64,000 bases of DNA from Nocardioides marinus (GTDB taxonomy: Bacteria > Actinomycetota > Actinomycetes > Propionibacteriales > Nocardioidaceae), in contig NZ_JACBZI010000001.1 in NCBI RefSeq assembly GCF_013408145.1, positions 62,001 to 126,000 on the forward strand, in the 5' to 3' direction. Numbering within the stretch: the first letter of the stretch is position 1; each line of letters begins with the position of its first letter. The notes beneath the pieces are model-generated. The model saw only the letters and a list, made by a program, of their open reading frames with translations, ran no database searches and had not been told where the DNA came from. Shown in pieces: positions 33,057 through 42,241 of this stretch. Position numbers and translations under genes: made by a program.

Positions 33057-34358
33057 TCAGGCGCGACGGGAGTAGGAGACCTCGACCGGGCCGGAGGCCC
33101 GGGCCACGCCGCCGATCTGGGCAGGGACGGGCAGCGGATGGTCGGTCCACCGGGTGGTGAGGTCGTACGTCGTCAGCAGCCGGGTCGCGGAGGCCGTCAT
33201 CGCCGCCAGCGAGAACGGCTGGGCCGGGCAGGTGTGCTTCCCGTGCCCGAACGCCGTGACGAGCTGGGGGCTGGCGAGCCCCGCGGTGTCGGTGAACCGG
33301 TAGCGGTCCCAGCGCTCCGGATCCCAGCGGTCGTGCCCGAGCGCCGGGTCGAGGTTGGTCAGCGGCAGCAGCGTGGCGATCGTGACGCCCGGCCCGACCT
33401 CGTAGGTGGTGGCGCCCGTGTCCAGCGCGACCGGAGACATCACGTGGCGCGACATGATCGAGCGCTGCGCCAGCCGCGTCGACTCCAGGGCGCACCGCGA
33501 CGCGAACGCTGCGTCGCCCCCGCGCACCCGCTCCAGGGCGTCCGGGTGCTCGAGCAGGTCGACGAGCGCCCAGCCCAGGGCGGCGTTGAGGTTGGACATC
33601 GACGCCACGTGCACCAGCACGACGTCGAGCGCGGCACCCCGTCGGCGGTCCTCGGGCCCGGCGTCCGACCAGGCCGCGACGATCCGCCCGAACAGCCCGT
33701 GCTCCTCGGGTGCGGCAGACGCCGCGTCCACGGCCGGTCCGAGCAGGGCGACGACGCGCTCGAGGGCGGCCCGCTCCTCGGCGTACCCGCTCTCGGCGAC
33801 GGCGCGCACCGTGTCGGGGTGGACGAAGGAGGCGGCGCCGTCGAGCTGGTCGAGGTCCGCGGCGAGCGCCTCGAAGACCTCGCCGGACGCCGAGCCGGGG
33901 CCGCCCCACGAGGCGAGCCCCATCCGATGCCCCAGCCGGCGTGTCAGGGCGAAGAGGTCCACGGTGCCGGCGCCCCCGAGCTCGGTGATCGTGAGGTCGA
34001 GCGAGTCGTCCAGTGCGGTGAGGTAGGTGGCGACGTCGTCCTTGCGGAACAGTCCGCCCGGCAGCGTGCGTCGGTCGGCGAAGACCTCGTCGGGCAGCTT
34101 GCGGCGCAGCATGAGGTAGTCGGCGACGCCCTTGCTGGCGCTCTCCTCAGGTAGGGCGTAGAAGGACTCGACGCCCTGGGGGGAGAAGCAGAAGAGGTAG
34201 GTGTCCCGACCGGCCTCCCCCGAGTGGACCACGAAGGTGTCGCCGTGCTCGGCGCGCGCCGCGGCGATGGACGCGACCGCGTCGCCGACCGGGGCGTCCC
34301 AGGGCAGCGCCGCGGCGGCGACCGGCGGCTCGGGCGAGATGCGCATCGCCGTGGTCAC
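33057..34358 (-). CDS. Cytochrome P450-like protein with atypical I-helix
   Basis: 433 residues starting with GTG 34358, which overlaps the SDR stop by 4 bases (GTGA). The heme-binding loop FGHGKHTCPAQPF is near residue 375 and keeps the Cys ligand but has Ala two positions later where Gly is usual. An ExxR motif (LESTR) and the meander (PERWDRYRF) are present. The I-helix reads VASMSNLNAALGW and lacks the usual acid-Thr pair for oxygen activation, as in P450s that isomerise or dehydrate rather than hydroxylate. It may act with the SDR encoded upstream. Redox partners are not nearby. Confidence 0.8.
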   Translation of the reverse strand: MTTAMRISPEPPVAAAALPWDAPVGDAVASIAAARAEHGDTFVVHSGEAGRDTYLFCFSPQGVESFYALPEESASKGVADYLMLRRKLPDEVFADRRTLPGGLFRKDDVATYLTALDDSLDLTITELGGAGTVDLFALTRRLGHRMGLASWGGPGSASGEVFEALAADLDQLDGAASFVHPDTVRAVAESGYAEERAALERVVALLGPAVDAASAAPEEHGLFGRIVAAWSDAGPEDRRRGAALDVVLVHVASMSNLNAALGWALVDLLEHPDALERVRGGDAAFASRCALESTRLAQRSIMSRHVMSPVALDTGATTYEVGPGVTIATLLPLTNLDPALGHDRWDPERWDRYRFTDTAGLASPQLVTAFGHGKHTCPAQPFSLAAMTASATRLLTTYDLTTRWTDHPLPVPAQIGGVARASGPVEVSYSRRA

Positions 34359-35170
34359 CGCAGGCCGGGGTGGCTCTTGACCAGCACCGGCAGTAGCAGC
34401 GAGCGCGGGGTGACCTGGGCGAACGCTGCGGCCACCCGGTTCGCGCGGCCGGGGATGACCACCAGCCGGCCGCGGTCGAGCCCCTTCACGGCGTCGAGCG
34501 CCACCTTCTCCGCGGACACCCACATCACGGCGGGCAGCGCGTCCTCGGCCTCCTGCTGCGAGAAGCCGGCCCGCTCGCCGAAGCCGGTGTGCACCGGCCC
34601 CGGGCACAGGGTCGTGGCGGTGACGCCGGTGCCGCGCAGCTCGCCGGCCAGCGACTGGGTGTAGGACAGCACGAACGCCTTGCCGGCGCCGTACCCCGCC
34701 TGGCCGGGCAGCGGCTGGAAGGCCGCGGTCGACGCGACGTTGAGGACGGCCCCGCGCCCGCGCGAGACCATGCCCGGCAGCAGCCGCGAGCACAGGTCGG
34801 CCACGGCGACCACGTCCACCTCGATCATCCCCATCTCCGCCTCGGGGTCGGAGGCCGCGACGGGGCCGAGGGTGGAGAGGCCGGCGTTGTTGACCAGCAC
34901 CTCGACGGTCCGGTCGCCGGCCAGCAGCGAGTCGGCGAGCGCCGCGCGGGCCGTCCGGTCACCGAGGTCGCAGGGCATCACCGACGCGCCGGCGGACCCC
35001 GGTTGCTCCGTCAGCTCCTCGGCCAGCGCCCGCAGCCTGTCCTCGGAGCGGGCGACCAGGGTGACGTGGTGGCCGCGCCGCGCGAGCTCACGGGCGATCT
35101 CGGCGCCGATGCCGGAGGAGGCGCCGGTGACGACGGCGGTGCGGTCGGAGGACGGTCGGGGGAGCGTCAT
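34355..35170 (-). CDS. Short-chain dehydrogenase/reductase
   Basis: 271 residues with the Rossmann motif TGASSGIG (residues 15-22), the NNAG motif, and the catalytic Ser-Tyr-Lys set (ASTAAFQPLPGQAGYGAGK), so active. NADP preference is suggested by VARSEDR. This subgroup (SDR with a LVKSHPGLR-type tail) often reduces lipids or sterol-like carbonyls. It is co-translated with the P450-like gene downstream, suggesting linked oxidation and reduction of one substrate, which is unknown. Divergent from the methyltransferase gene. Confidence 0.85.
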   Translation of the reverse strand: MTLPRPSSDRTAVVTGASSGIGAEIARELARRGHHVTLVARSEDRLRALAEELTEQPGSAGASVMPCDLGDRTARAALADSLLAGDRTVEVLVNNAGLSTLGPVAASDPEAEMGMIEVDVVAVADLCSRLLPGMVSRGRGAVLNVASTAAFQPLPGQAGYGAGKAFVLSYTQSLAGELRGTGVTATTLCPGPVHTGFGERAGFSQQEAEDALPAVMWVSAEKVALDAVKGLDRGRLVVIPGRANRVAAAFAQVTPRSLLLPVLVKSHPGLR

Positions 35171-35223
35171 GGGGAGATGGTGGCAGGCGGGGCCCCGTCG
35201 CGCCCCTCTTCTAGGCTCAGGGG

Positions 35224-36726
35224 GTGAGCAGCCCCCAGGACCTCCCGCACCGGCTGAGGGACGCCCTCGTCGCCGCCGACTTCACCTACGACGCCGTCGC
35301 CGACCAGCTCGGCCCCCTCGGGCACGACGCGCTGGCCCGCAACGAGACCGTGCCCGGCCTGCGCCGCACCCGCGACGGGTCAGCGCTGTCGACGTTGGTA
35401 CGGCTGTTCCTGCTGCAGGTGCCGGTCGGGCTCTCGGCGGCCGAGTCGGCACTGCCCGGCCTGGTCGACGACCTGTGCGCGGAGGGCCTTCTGGAGCAGA
35501 GCGTCGGCGAGGTCGCCGCCCGCCTCGACGTGCGGCCCTACGCCACCGACGACCAGCACCTGTGGGTCGTCTCCGACCTCACCCCCGGGCTGGACGGTAC
35601 GCCGCAGCGCGTCGGCCCCGACCACGTGCTGGGCATCAGCCCCGCCTCCACGAGCCTGGCCCAGCTGACGCTGCGCGAGCCGGTCGGCCGAGCGCTCGAC
35701 CTCGGCACCGGCTGCGGCGTCCAGGCCCTGCACCTCGCCCGCCACGCCGAGGCGGTCGTCGCGACCGACGTCAACGCCCGCGCGCTGCGGCTGACCCGCT
35801 TCAACGCCGCCCTCAACGACGTCGAGGAGCGCGTCGAGGTCCGCGACGGGTCGTTCTTCGAGCCGGTGCACGGCGAGCGCTTCGACCTGATCGCGACCAA
35901 CCCGCCGTTCGTGATCTCGCCGGCCACCGGCGAGCGGCTGGTCTACCGCGACTCCGGCCTGCCCGGCGACCGGGTCGTCGAGGACATCGTGCGCGCCGCT
36001 CCCGACCACCTGACCCCCGGCGGCTGGTGCCAGGTGCTGGGCAACTGGGTCATCTCCCGCGACCAGCCGTGGGACGAGCGGCTCGCGCCGTGGCTCTCCG
36101 AGGACGTCGACGCGCTCGTGGTCCAGCGCGAGGTGCTCGACCCCGCGGCGTACGTCGAGCTGTGGCTCAAGGACGCCGGCCACCACCCCTCGACCGGGGC
36201 GGTCCGGCTCGAGGACTACCACCAGCGCTACGACACCTGGCTGTCGTGGTTCGACGAGCAGGCCATCGAGGCGGTCGGCTTCGGCTGGATCCACCTGCAC
36301 CGGCGTACCGGCTCCGAGGCCGGCGGCCCGGCCCGCGAGCTGCTCAGCTGGCCCTACGACGTCGAGCAGCCGATCGCGCCCGCGGTCGCGGCCTGGGGCC
36401 GGGCGGTGCACGCGGAGGCCGGCCCGGGCGCCCGGCTGACCCTGCGCCCCGACGTGCGCCAGGAGACCCTCGGCCCGGTGGGCGCCGAGGACCCCGAGAC
36501 GATCGTGCTGCGCCAGCAGACCGGCCTGCGCCGTGCCCGCACCGCCGACACCGTGGTGGCCGGCCTGGTGGGCGCCTGCGACGGTGACCTGGAGGTCGGG
36601 CAGATCCTCGACGCGCTCGCCGAGATCCTCGACCTCGATCCCGCCGCCACCCGCGAGGACTACCTGCCGGTGGTCGCCGAGCTGGTGCGCGAGGGGTTCC
36701 TCGTCAGCGAGACCGTCAGCGGGTGA
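35224..36726 (+). CDS. SAM-dependent methyltransferase (N6/RsmC-like)
   Basis: 500 residues from GTG 35224. N-terminal winged-helix-like domain (residues 1-150), then the methyltransferase core: LDLGTGCGVQALHLA (SAM motif I), VVATDVNARAL and ATNPPFVIS (catalytic NPPF typical of N-methylation of RNA, DNA or protein Gln). A C-terminal domain of about 170 residues follows. The layout matches actinobacterial DUF7059/DUF7782-type proteins. The substrate is unknown; rRNA or release factors are candidates. Its 3' end overlaps the convergent vapC by 11 bases. Confidence 0.85.
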   Translation: MSSPQDLPHRLRDALVAADFTYDAVADQLGPLGHDALARNETVPGLRRTRDGSALSTLVRLFLLQVPVGLSAAESALPGLVDDLCAEGLLEQSVGEVAARLDVRPYATDDQHLWVVSDLTPGLDGTPQRVGPDHVLGISPASTSLAQLTLREPVGRALDLGTGCGVQALHLARHAEAVVATDVNARALRLTRFNAALNDVEERVEVRDGSFFEPVHGERFDLIATNPPFVISPATGERLVYRDSGLPGDRVVEDIVRAAPDHLTPGGWCQVLGNWVISRDQPWDERLAPWLSEDVDALVVQREVLDPAAYVELWLKDAGHHPSTGAVRLEDYHQRYDTWLSWFDEQAIEAVGFGWIHLHRRTGSEAGGPARELLSWPYDVEQPIAPAVAAWGRAVHAEAGPGARLTLRPDVRQETLGPVGAEDPETIVLRQQTGLRRARTADTVVAGLVGACDGDLEVGQILDALAEILDLDPAATREDYLPVVAELVREGFLVSETVSG

Positions 36727-37102
36727 GGGCCGGGGTGACGTCGGTGTGGGTGAAGTCGTCGCCGACGAACAGCAGCGGCTCTCCTGTCACCCTGGCCAGC
36801 GCGTAGGAGAACGTGTCGCCCAGGTTGAGTCGAGCGGGAGAGCCGGAGCCCTTGCCGAAGCGTCGGTAGGCGTCTGTCGCGACCTGCGCCATCTCCGGGG
36901 TGAAGTCGACCAGGCGTACTCGTGCGCGGCGCAGGAATGCATCGAATTCGGCGATGCTCCGACCACGAGCCACGACCGTCGCCTCGACGTAGGTGGGGGT
37001 GGCCATCAAGGGCTGTGCGGCGGCGGCCAACGTCTCGAAGACCGCGTCTGCGTCCCCCTCGTCCAGCACCATGGCGATCACTGCGGAGGAGTCGATGATC
37101 AA
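36716..37102 (-). CDS. vapC: VapC-like PIN-domain toxin ribonuclease
   Basis: 128 residues of PIN fold: IIDSSAVIAMVL (Asp 4), TYVEATVV (Glu), LNLGDTFSYALA (Asp) and VGDDFTHTD (last Asp). The four acidic residues that bind metal are present. VapC toxins cut tRNA or rRNA when freed from VapB. It overlaps its antitoxin gene by 4 bases, and its own end runs 11 bases into the convergent methyltransferase gene. The pair sits in backbone DNA just before topA. Confidence 0.9.
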   Translation of the reverse strand: MIIDSSAVIAMVLDEGDADAVFETLAAAAQPLMATPTYVEATVVARGRSIAEFDAFLRRARVRLVDFTPEMAQVATDAYRRFGKGSGSPARLNLGDTFSYALARVTGEPLLFVGDDFTHTDVTPALTR

Positions 37103-37347
37103 CGGGGAAGCCCCAGGTCGTCGTACAGGTCGTCGTCGGTGAGGAGCGGCTCGTCGCCGGAGTCGCGCACCCTGCGTGCGAGCTCCCTCAGCTCATCCAC
37201 GGTCGCTCGTCCAGGGTGCGCGGGCTCCCGCTCCACCGCTTCAGCGAGCGCCGCCCGGACGGCCGCGGTCATGGACGTGCCGCGTCGTTCGGCCAGCTCT
37301 CGGGCCAGCCGGTAGACCTCGGGATCCTTGAGGTTCAACGTGGGCAC
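37099..37347 (-). CDS. vapB: VapB-like antitoxin
   Basis: 82 residues of the Rv0623/Psk type: TLNLKDPEVYRLARELAERRG, then TSMTAAVRAALAEAVER forms the ribbon-helix-helix DNA-binding part (residues 1-45); the C-terminal tail (LTDDDLYDDLGLPR) should bind and inactivate VapC. It overlaps vapC by 4 bases (ATGA). A perfect inverted repeat lies 19 bases upstream of the start, the likely autoregulatory operator. Confidence 0.9.
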   Translation of the reverse strand: MPTLNLKDPEVYRLARELAERRGTSMTAAVRAALAEAVEREPAHPGRATVDELRELARRVRDSGDEPLLTDDDLYDDLGLPR

Positions 37348-37365
37348 CTCTCGAGGGTACGTCCG

Positions 37366-37387
37366 GTTCTACCGTCGAGGGTAGAAC
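37366..37387. promoter_or_regulatory. VapBC operator
   Basis: GTTCTACC-GTCGAG-GGTAGAAC has perfect 8-bp arms, just upstream of vapB. Ribbon-helix-helix antitoxins bind such repeats together with their toxin. Confidence 0.65.
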
Positions 37388-37560
37388 GATCGCCGCAGGT
37401 GCTCGTCGGGCTCTCCACAGGTGCTCCGAGACCGCCCACCGCAGCCTCTCGGGGAGGGCCAGGTCGCCGGCACGCGCTACCGTGAGCGGCGCCGAGGCCC
37501 TCGAGGGCACGGTCCGCAGCAGCGAGAAGCAACCCCCCGATCGAAGGAACGACCAGCCCC

Positions 37561-40281
37561 GTGGCACACAAGCTCGTCATCGTCGAGTCCCCGGCCAAGG
37601 CCCGCACCATCGGCGGGTACCTCGGCCAGGGCTACGTCGTCGAGTCCTCCATCGGTCACATCCGCGACCTCCCCAACTCCGCCGCGGACACCCCGGCCAA
37701 GATCAAGGACAAGCCGTGGGGGCGGCTCGCGGTCGACGTCGACAACGGCTTCGAGCCCTACTACGTCGTGCCGCGCGACAAGAAGTCGCACATCTCCAAG
37801 CTCAAGGGCCTGCTCAAGGACGCCGACGAGCTCTACCTCGCCACCGATGAGGACCGCGAGGGGGAGGCGATCGCCTGGCACCTGCTCGACGAGCTGAAGC
37901 CGAAGAACATCCCGGTCAAGCGGATGGTCTTCCACGAGATCACCAAGGCCGCGATCCTCGAGGCAGCCGAGAACCCCCGCGAGCTCGCGATGGACCTCGT
38001 CGAGGCCCAGGAGACCCGCCGCATCCTCGACCGCCTCTACGGCTACGAGGTCTCCCCGGTGCTGTGGAAGAAGGTCATGTCCGGCCTGTCCGCCGGCCGG
38101 GTGCAGTCGGTGGCGACGCGACTGGTCGTGGACCGCGAGCAGGAGCGGATGGCCTTCAAGGTCGCCTCCTACTGGGACCTCGAGGGCACCTTCGACGCCG
38201 GCTCCAAGCACGAGCAGCGGATGTTCCCGGCCAAGCTGCACTCCGTCGACGACAAGCGCGTCGCGCGCGGATCCGACTTCGGCCAGGACGGCGTGCTCAA
38301 GGCCGGTGCCGAGGGCAAGGTCGTCCACCTCGACCGGCCGCGCGCCGAGGCCCTGGTCAGCGCCCTCGAGGACACGACGTACGACGTCCGCTCGGTCGAG
38401 GCCAAGCCCTACCGTCGCTCGCCGTACCCGCCGTTCCGCACCACGACGCTGCAGCAGGAGGCCAGCCGCAAGCTCGGCATGTCCGCCAGCGTGACCATGT
38501 CGGTCGCCCAGCGGCTCTACGAGAACGGCTACATCACCTACATGCGTACCGACAGCACCACGCTGTCAGGCACGGCCGTGAACGCGGCCCGGTCGCAGGT
38601 GCGCGAGCTCTACGGCGCCGAGTACCTCCCCGACGCCCCCCGCACCTACACCTCCAAGGTCAAGAACGCCCAGGAGGCGCACGAGGCGATCCGCCCGGCC
38701 GGCGAGTCGTTCCGCACCCCGGCCCAGACGGGGCTGACCGGCGAGCAGTTCCGGCTCTACGAGCTGATCTGGATGCGCACCGTGGCTTCGCAGATGAAGG
38801 ACGCCGTCGGCCAGTCGGTGACGATCCGCCTCGGCGGCGCCGCGGCCACCGGCGAGGACGTCGTCTTCTCCGCGACCGGCCGCGTCATCACCTTCCACGG
38901 CTTCCTCAAGGCCTACGTCGAGGGCACCGACGAGGGCAAGGCCACCGACGACCAGGAGACCCGGCTGCCGCAGCTGGCCGAGGGCGACTCGGTGGCGGCG
39001 GCCAGCGTCACGGCCAACGGCCACGAGACCAAGCCGCCCTCGCGCTACACCGAGGCCACCTTGATCAAGGAGCTCGAGGAGCGCGAGATCGGTCGCCCGT
39101 CGACCTACGCCTCGATCATCGGCACGATCCTCAACCGCGGCTACGTCTACAAGAAGGGCACCGCGCTGGTGCCGGCGTGGCTGGCGTTCTCGGTGATCCG
39201 GCTGCTGACCGAGCACTTCCCGCGCCAGATCGACTACACCTTCACCGCCCGGATGGAGGACGTCCTCGACGAGATCGCGGCCGGCCGCAAGGACCGCTCC
39301 ACCGAGCTGGCGGAGTTCTACTTCGGCACCGGCGACGTCGAGGGCCTCAAGACGCTGGTCGACGGCCTCGGCGACATCGACGCCCGCGAGCTGGCGACCT
39401 TCCCGGTCGGTGGCCCCGACTCCGGCATCAACCTGCGGGTCGGGCGCTACGGCCCCTACCTCGAGACCGCCGGCGGGCCCGACGACGGTGACGGTGCGGG
39501 CGTACGCGCCAACGTCCCCGACGACCTGCCGCCCGACGAGCTGACGCTGGAGAAGGCCAAGGAGCTGCTGGCCAACCCCGCCGGCGAGGAGATCGACCTC
39601 GGCGCGCACCCCGAGACCGGTCTGCGGATCGTGGCCAAGAACGGCCGCTTCGGCCCCTACGTCACCGAGCTGCTGCCCGAGGACGCCCCGAAGTCCGCGA
39701 AGCCGCGCACCGGCTCGCTGTTCAAGTCGATGTCGCTGGACTCCGTCTCCCTCGAGGACGCCGTCAAGCTGCTCTCGCTGCCGCGCGTCGTCGGCGAGGA
39801 CCCGGAGTCCGGTGACGAGATCACCGCGCAGAACGGCCGCTACGGGCCGTACCTCAAGAAGGGCAGCGACTCCCGCTCGCTGACGTCGGAGGACCAGCTC
39901 TTCACGATCACCCTCGACGAGGCGCTGCGGATCTACGCCCAGCCCAAGCAGCGCGGCCGCGCCGCGGCCGCCCCGCCGCTCAAGGAGCTCGGCAACGACC
40001 CGGTCTCCGGGCAGCCGGTCGTGGTGAAGTCGGGTCGCTTCGGCGAGTACGTCACCGACGGCGAGTACAACGCCACCCTGCGCAAGGACGACACCGTCGA
40101 GGACCTCACCCTCGAGCGGGCCGCCGAGCTGCTCGCCGAGCGCCGCGCCCGCGGCCCGGCGAAGAAGGCGGCCAAGAAGGGCGCGAAGAAGGCGGCCAAG
40201 AAGTCGACGGCGAAGAAGTCCACGACCAAGAAGACCGCTGCGAAGAAGACGACGAAGAAGGCGGCGGCGAAGAAGTCGTGA
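37561..40281 (+). CDS. topA: DNA topoisomerase I
   Basis: 906 residues from GTG 37561. The Toprim domain starts LVIVESPAKA and has ATDEDREGEAIAWH; the active-site Tyr is in NGYITYMRTDST (about residue 325), and SAGRVQSVA is the conserved helix. The C-terminal part holds four repeat domains with GRYGPY or GRFGPY motifs in place of the zinc fingers found in E. coli, and a tail of about 40 residues rich in Lys/Ala (KKAAKKS), which in actinobacteria promotes processive relaxation. It relaxes negative supercoils and is essential. A hairpin region follows. Confidence 0.97.
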   Translation: MAHKLVIVESPAKARTIGGYLGQGYVVESSIGHIRDLPNSAADTPAKIKDKPWGRLAVDVDNGFEPYYVVPRDKKSHISKLKGLLKDADELYLATDEDREGEAIAWHLLDELKPKNIPVKRMVFHEITKAAILEAAENPRELAMDLVEAQETRRILDRLYGYEVSPVLWKKVMSGLSAGRVQSVATRLVVDREQERMAFKVASYWDLEGTFDAGSKHEQRMFPAKLHSVDDKRVARGSDFGQDGVLKAGAEGKVVHLDRPRAEALVSALEDTTYDVRSVEAKPYRRSPYPPFRTTTLQQEASRKLGMSASVTMSVAQRLYENGYITYMRTDSTTLSGTAVNAARSQVRELYGAEYLPDAPRTYTSKVKNAQEAHEAIRPAGESFRTPAQTGLTGEQFRLYELIWMRTVASQMKDAVGQSVTIRLGGAAATGEDVVFSATGRVITFHGFLKAYVEGTDEGKATDDQETRLPQLAEGDSVAAASVTANGHETKPPSRYTEATLIKELEEREIGRPSTYASIIGTILNRGYVYKKGTALVPAWLAFSVIRLLTEHFPRQIDYTFTARMEDVLDEIAAGRKDRSTELAEFYFGTGDVEGLKTLVDGLGDIDARELATFPVGGPDSGINLRVGRYGPYLETAGGPDDGDGAGVRANVPDDLPPDELTLEKAKELLANPAGEEIDLGAHPETGLRIVAKNGRFGPYVTELLPEDAPKSAKPRTGSLFKSMSLDSVSLEDAVKLLSLPRVVGEDPESGDEITAQNGRYGPYLKKGSDSRSLTSEDQLFTITLDEALRIYAQPKQRGRAAAAPPLKELGNDPVSGQPVVVKSGRFGEYVTDGEYNATLRKDDTVEDLTLERAAELLAERRARGPAKKAAKKGAKKAAKKSTAKKSTTKKTAAKKTTKKAAAKKS

Positions 40282-40285
40282 CGCG

Positions 40286-40384
40286 GCGTGAGGTTCATCG
40301 GGGCGCCGCTGGACCTGACGGATCCCCGATGCAGCTGCGTCGTCGCAGCGTGAGGTTCATCGGGCCGCCGATGAACCTCACCGC
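40286..40384. repeat. Palindromic repeats after topA
   Basis: GCGTGAGGTTCATCGGG occurs twice (starting at 40286 and 40348). The second copy forms a perfect 13-bp stem (40351-40363 with 40368-40380) around GCCG. It may end topA transcription; the unit looks like another REP-like family. Confidence 0.7.
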
Positions 40385-40436
40385 ACCCGGCCGCCCCCGG
40401 CTCGCCGCTGTCCCCACCGCCCCGTAGGTTCACCCC

Positions 40437-41081
40437 ATGACCCGGCACACGACCTGGCCCGGCCGGTGGACCGACACCGGCGTCTTCGTGTGCTTCGAGG
40501 GCGGCGAGGGCTCGGGCAAGTCCACGCAGTCGCGGCTGCTGCGCGAGCACCTCGAGGCGGCCGGTCACGAGGTGGTGCTGACCTTCGAGCCCGGTGACAC
40601 CGCGGTGGGTCGCGAGCTGCGGCGCATCGTGCTCAGCCCCGAGACCGGGGAGCTGTCCGACCGCACCGAGGCGCTGCTCTACGCCGCCGACAAGGCCGAG
40701 CACGTCGACACCGTGGTGCTGCCGGCGCTGGCACGGGGCGCGGTGGTGATCACCGACCGGTACGTCGACAGCACGCTGGCCTACCAGGGCGCCGGTCGCA
40801 CGCTGCCCGTGGCCGAGGTCGAGGACGTCGCCCGCTGGGCGACCGGCGACCTGCGCCCCCACCTCACGGTCGTGCTCGACCTGGAGCCGTCGGCGGGCCT
40901 GGGCCGCTTCGAGGGACGCGACCGGATCGAGGGGGAGTCGCTGGAGTTCCACCAGCGCGTCCGCGAGGCGTTCACGACGATGGCCGCGGCCGACCCCGAC
41001 CACTACCTCGTGCTCGACGCGCGTGCCCCGATCGAGGAGATCGCCGCCACGATCCGCGACCGCGTGGAGGCCCTGCTGTGA
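40437..41081 (+). CDS. tmk: Thymidylate kinase
   Basis: 214 residues. The P-loop is FEGGEGSGKST (residues 20-30); FEPGDTAVG replaces the usual TREPGGT motif, and the conserved DRYVDSTLAYQGAGR segment binds dTMP. LID-region GRFEGRDRIEGES follows. It phosphorylates dTMP to dTDP for DNA synthesis. It overlaps holB by 4 bases, the usual bacterial pairing. ATG 40437. Confidence 0.93.
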   Translation: MTRHTTWPGRWTDTGVFVCFEGGEGSGKSTQSRLLREHLEAAGHEVVLTFEPGDTAVGRELRRIVLSPETGELSDRTEALLYAADKAEHVDTVVLPALARGAVVITDRYVDSTLAYQGAGRTLPVAEVEDVARWATGDLRPHLTVVLDLEPSAGLGRFEGRDRIEGESLEFHQRVREAFTTMAAADPDHYLVLDARAPIEEIAATIRDRVEALL

Positions 41082-42238
41082 GCGTCTGGGACGACCTGGT
41101 CGGCCAGAGGCCGGTCATCGAGACCCTCCGTGCCGCGGCGTCCGGGCAGGGCATGACCCACGCCTTCCTGCTCACCGGGCCCCCGGGCTCGGGCCGCTCC
41201 AACGCGGCGATCGCCTTCGCCGCCGCGCTCCAGTGCGAGAACGGTCCCGGCCCAGCCGCCGGGTGCGGCGGCTGCAACGCCTGCATCACCACGCTGGCCG
41301 GCTCCAACCCCGACGTGACCCGGGTGTCCACGGAGTCGGTGCAGTTCCGCGTCAAGGACGCCCGCGACATGGTCCGCAAGTCGGCGATGAGCCCGGTCAG
41401 CCACCGCTGGCAGGTGATCGTGGTCGAGGATGCCGACCGCTTCAACGACTCCTCGGGCAACGCCGTGCTCAAGGCCGTCGAGGAGCCTGCTCCGCGCACG
41501 ATCTGGGTGCTGTGCGCACCGACCGTCGAGGACGTCCTGCCCACGATCCGCAGCCGCTGCCGGCTGGTCTCGCTCTCCACGCCGACCGCGCCCGAGGTGG
41601 CCGACTTCCTGGTGCGCCGGCAGGGCGTGTCGGAGTCGCTGGCGTCGTACGCCGCCCGCGCCAGCCAGGGCCACATCGGCCGGGCCAAGGCGCTGGCCAC
41701 CGACGAGGCCACCCGCAACCGGCGCCGCGAGGTGGTCTCGCTGCCCGCGCGGCTGACCACGATCGGGGCCTGCATGCAGGCCGCCACCAACCTCGCCGAG
41801 GTGGCCAAGGAGGAGGCGGAGGCGATCACCACCGACCTCGACCAGCGCGAGAAGGCCGACCTGGACCGGGCCTTCGGCTACGAGGACAAGGGGCGCCGGC
41901 CGCGGGAGTACGCCTCCGCCCTGCGCGAGATGACCGACGACCAGAAGCGCCGCGCCAAGCGCCGGGTGCTCGACGTGGTCGACCGCAGCCTGATGGACCT
42001 CGTCTCGGTCTACCGCGACGCGATCGCGCTGGCGAGCCGGGCGCCGGGGCAGCTGGTCAACGAGGAGATCCGCCCCGACGTCGAGGAGGTCGTGCGCACC
42101 TCCACCCCCGAGCTCAACCTGCGGCGCATCGCGTGGGTCTTCGAGGCGCGCGAGCAGATGCTGGAGTTCAACGTGCCGGTGGCCTTGGCCCTGGAGTCCA
42201 TGATGGTGGCGCTGAAGGTGCCCGAGGGAAGCAGGTAG
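41078..42238 (+). CDS. holB: DNA polymerase III subunit delta'
   Basis: 386 residues from GTG 41078. The nucleotide-binding loop is GPPGSGRSN, with Arg in place of the Walker Lys, as in delta' subunits that do not hydrolyse ATP. A zinc-binding cysteine set (LQCEN ... CGGCNAC) and the conserved RWQVIVVEDADRF and AVLKAVEEP helices follow, then IRSRCR. It is a fixed part of the clamp-loader complex. Coupled to tmk; 3 bases separate it from the following hydrolase gene. Confidence 0.93.
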   Translation: MSVWDDLVGQRPVIETLRAAASGQGMTHAFLLTGPPGSGRSNAAIAFAAALQCENGPGPAAGCGGCNACITTLAGSNPDVTRVSTESVQFRVKDARDMVRKSAMSPVSHRWQVIVVEDADRFNDSSGNAVLKAVEEPAPRTIWVLCAPTVEDVLPTIRSRCRLVSLSTPTAPEVADFLVRRQGVSESLASYAARASQGHIGRAKALATDEATRNRRREVVSLPARLTTIGACMQAATNLAEVAKEEAEAITTDLDQREKADLDRAFGYEDKGRRPREYASALREMTDDQKRRAKRRVLDVVDRSLMDLVSVYRDAIALASRAPGQLVNEEIRPDVEEVVRTSTPELNLRRIAWVFEAREQMLEFNVPVALALESMMVALKVPEGSR

Positions 42239-42241
42239 ACC

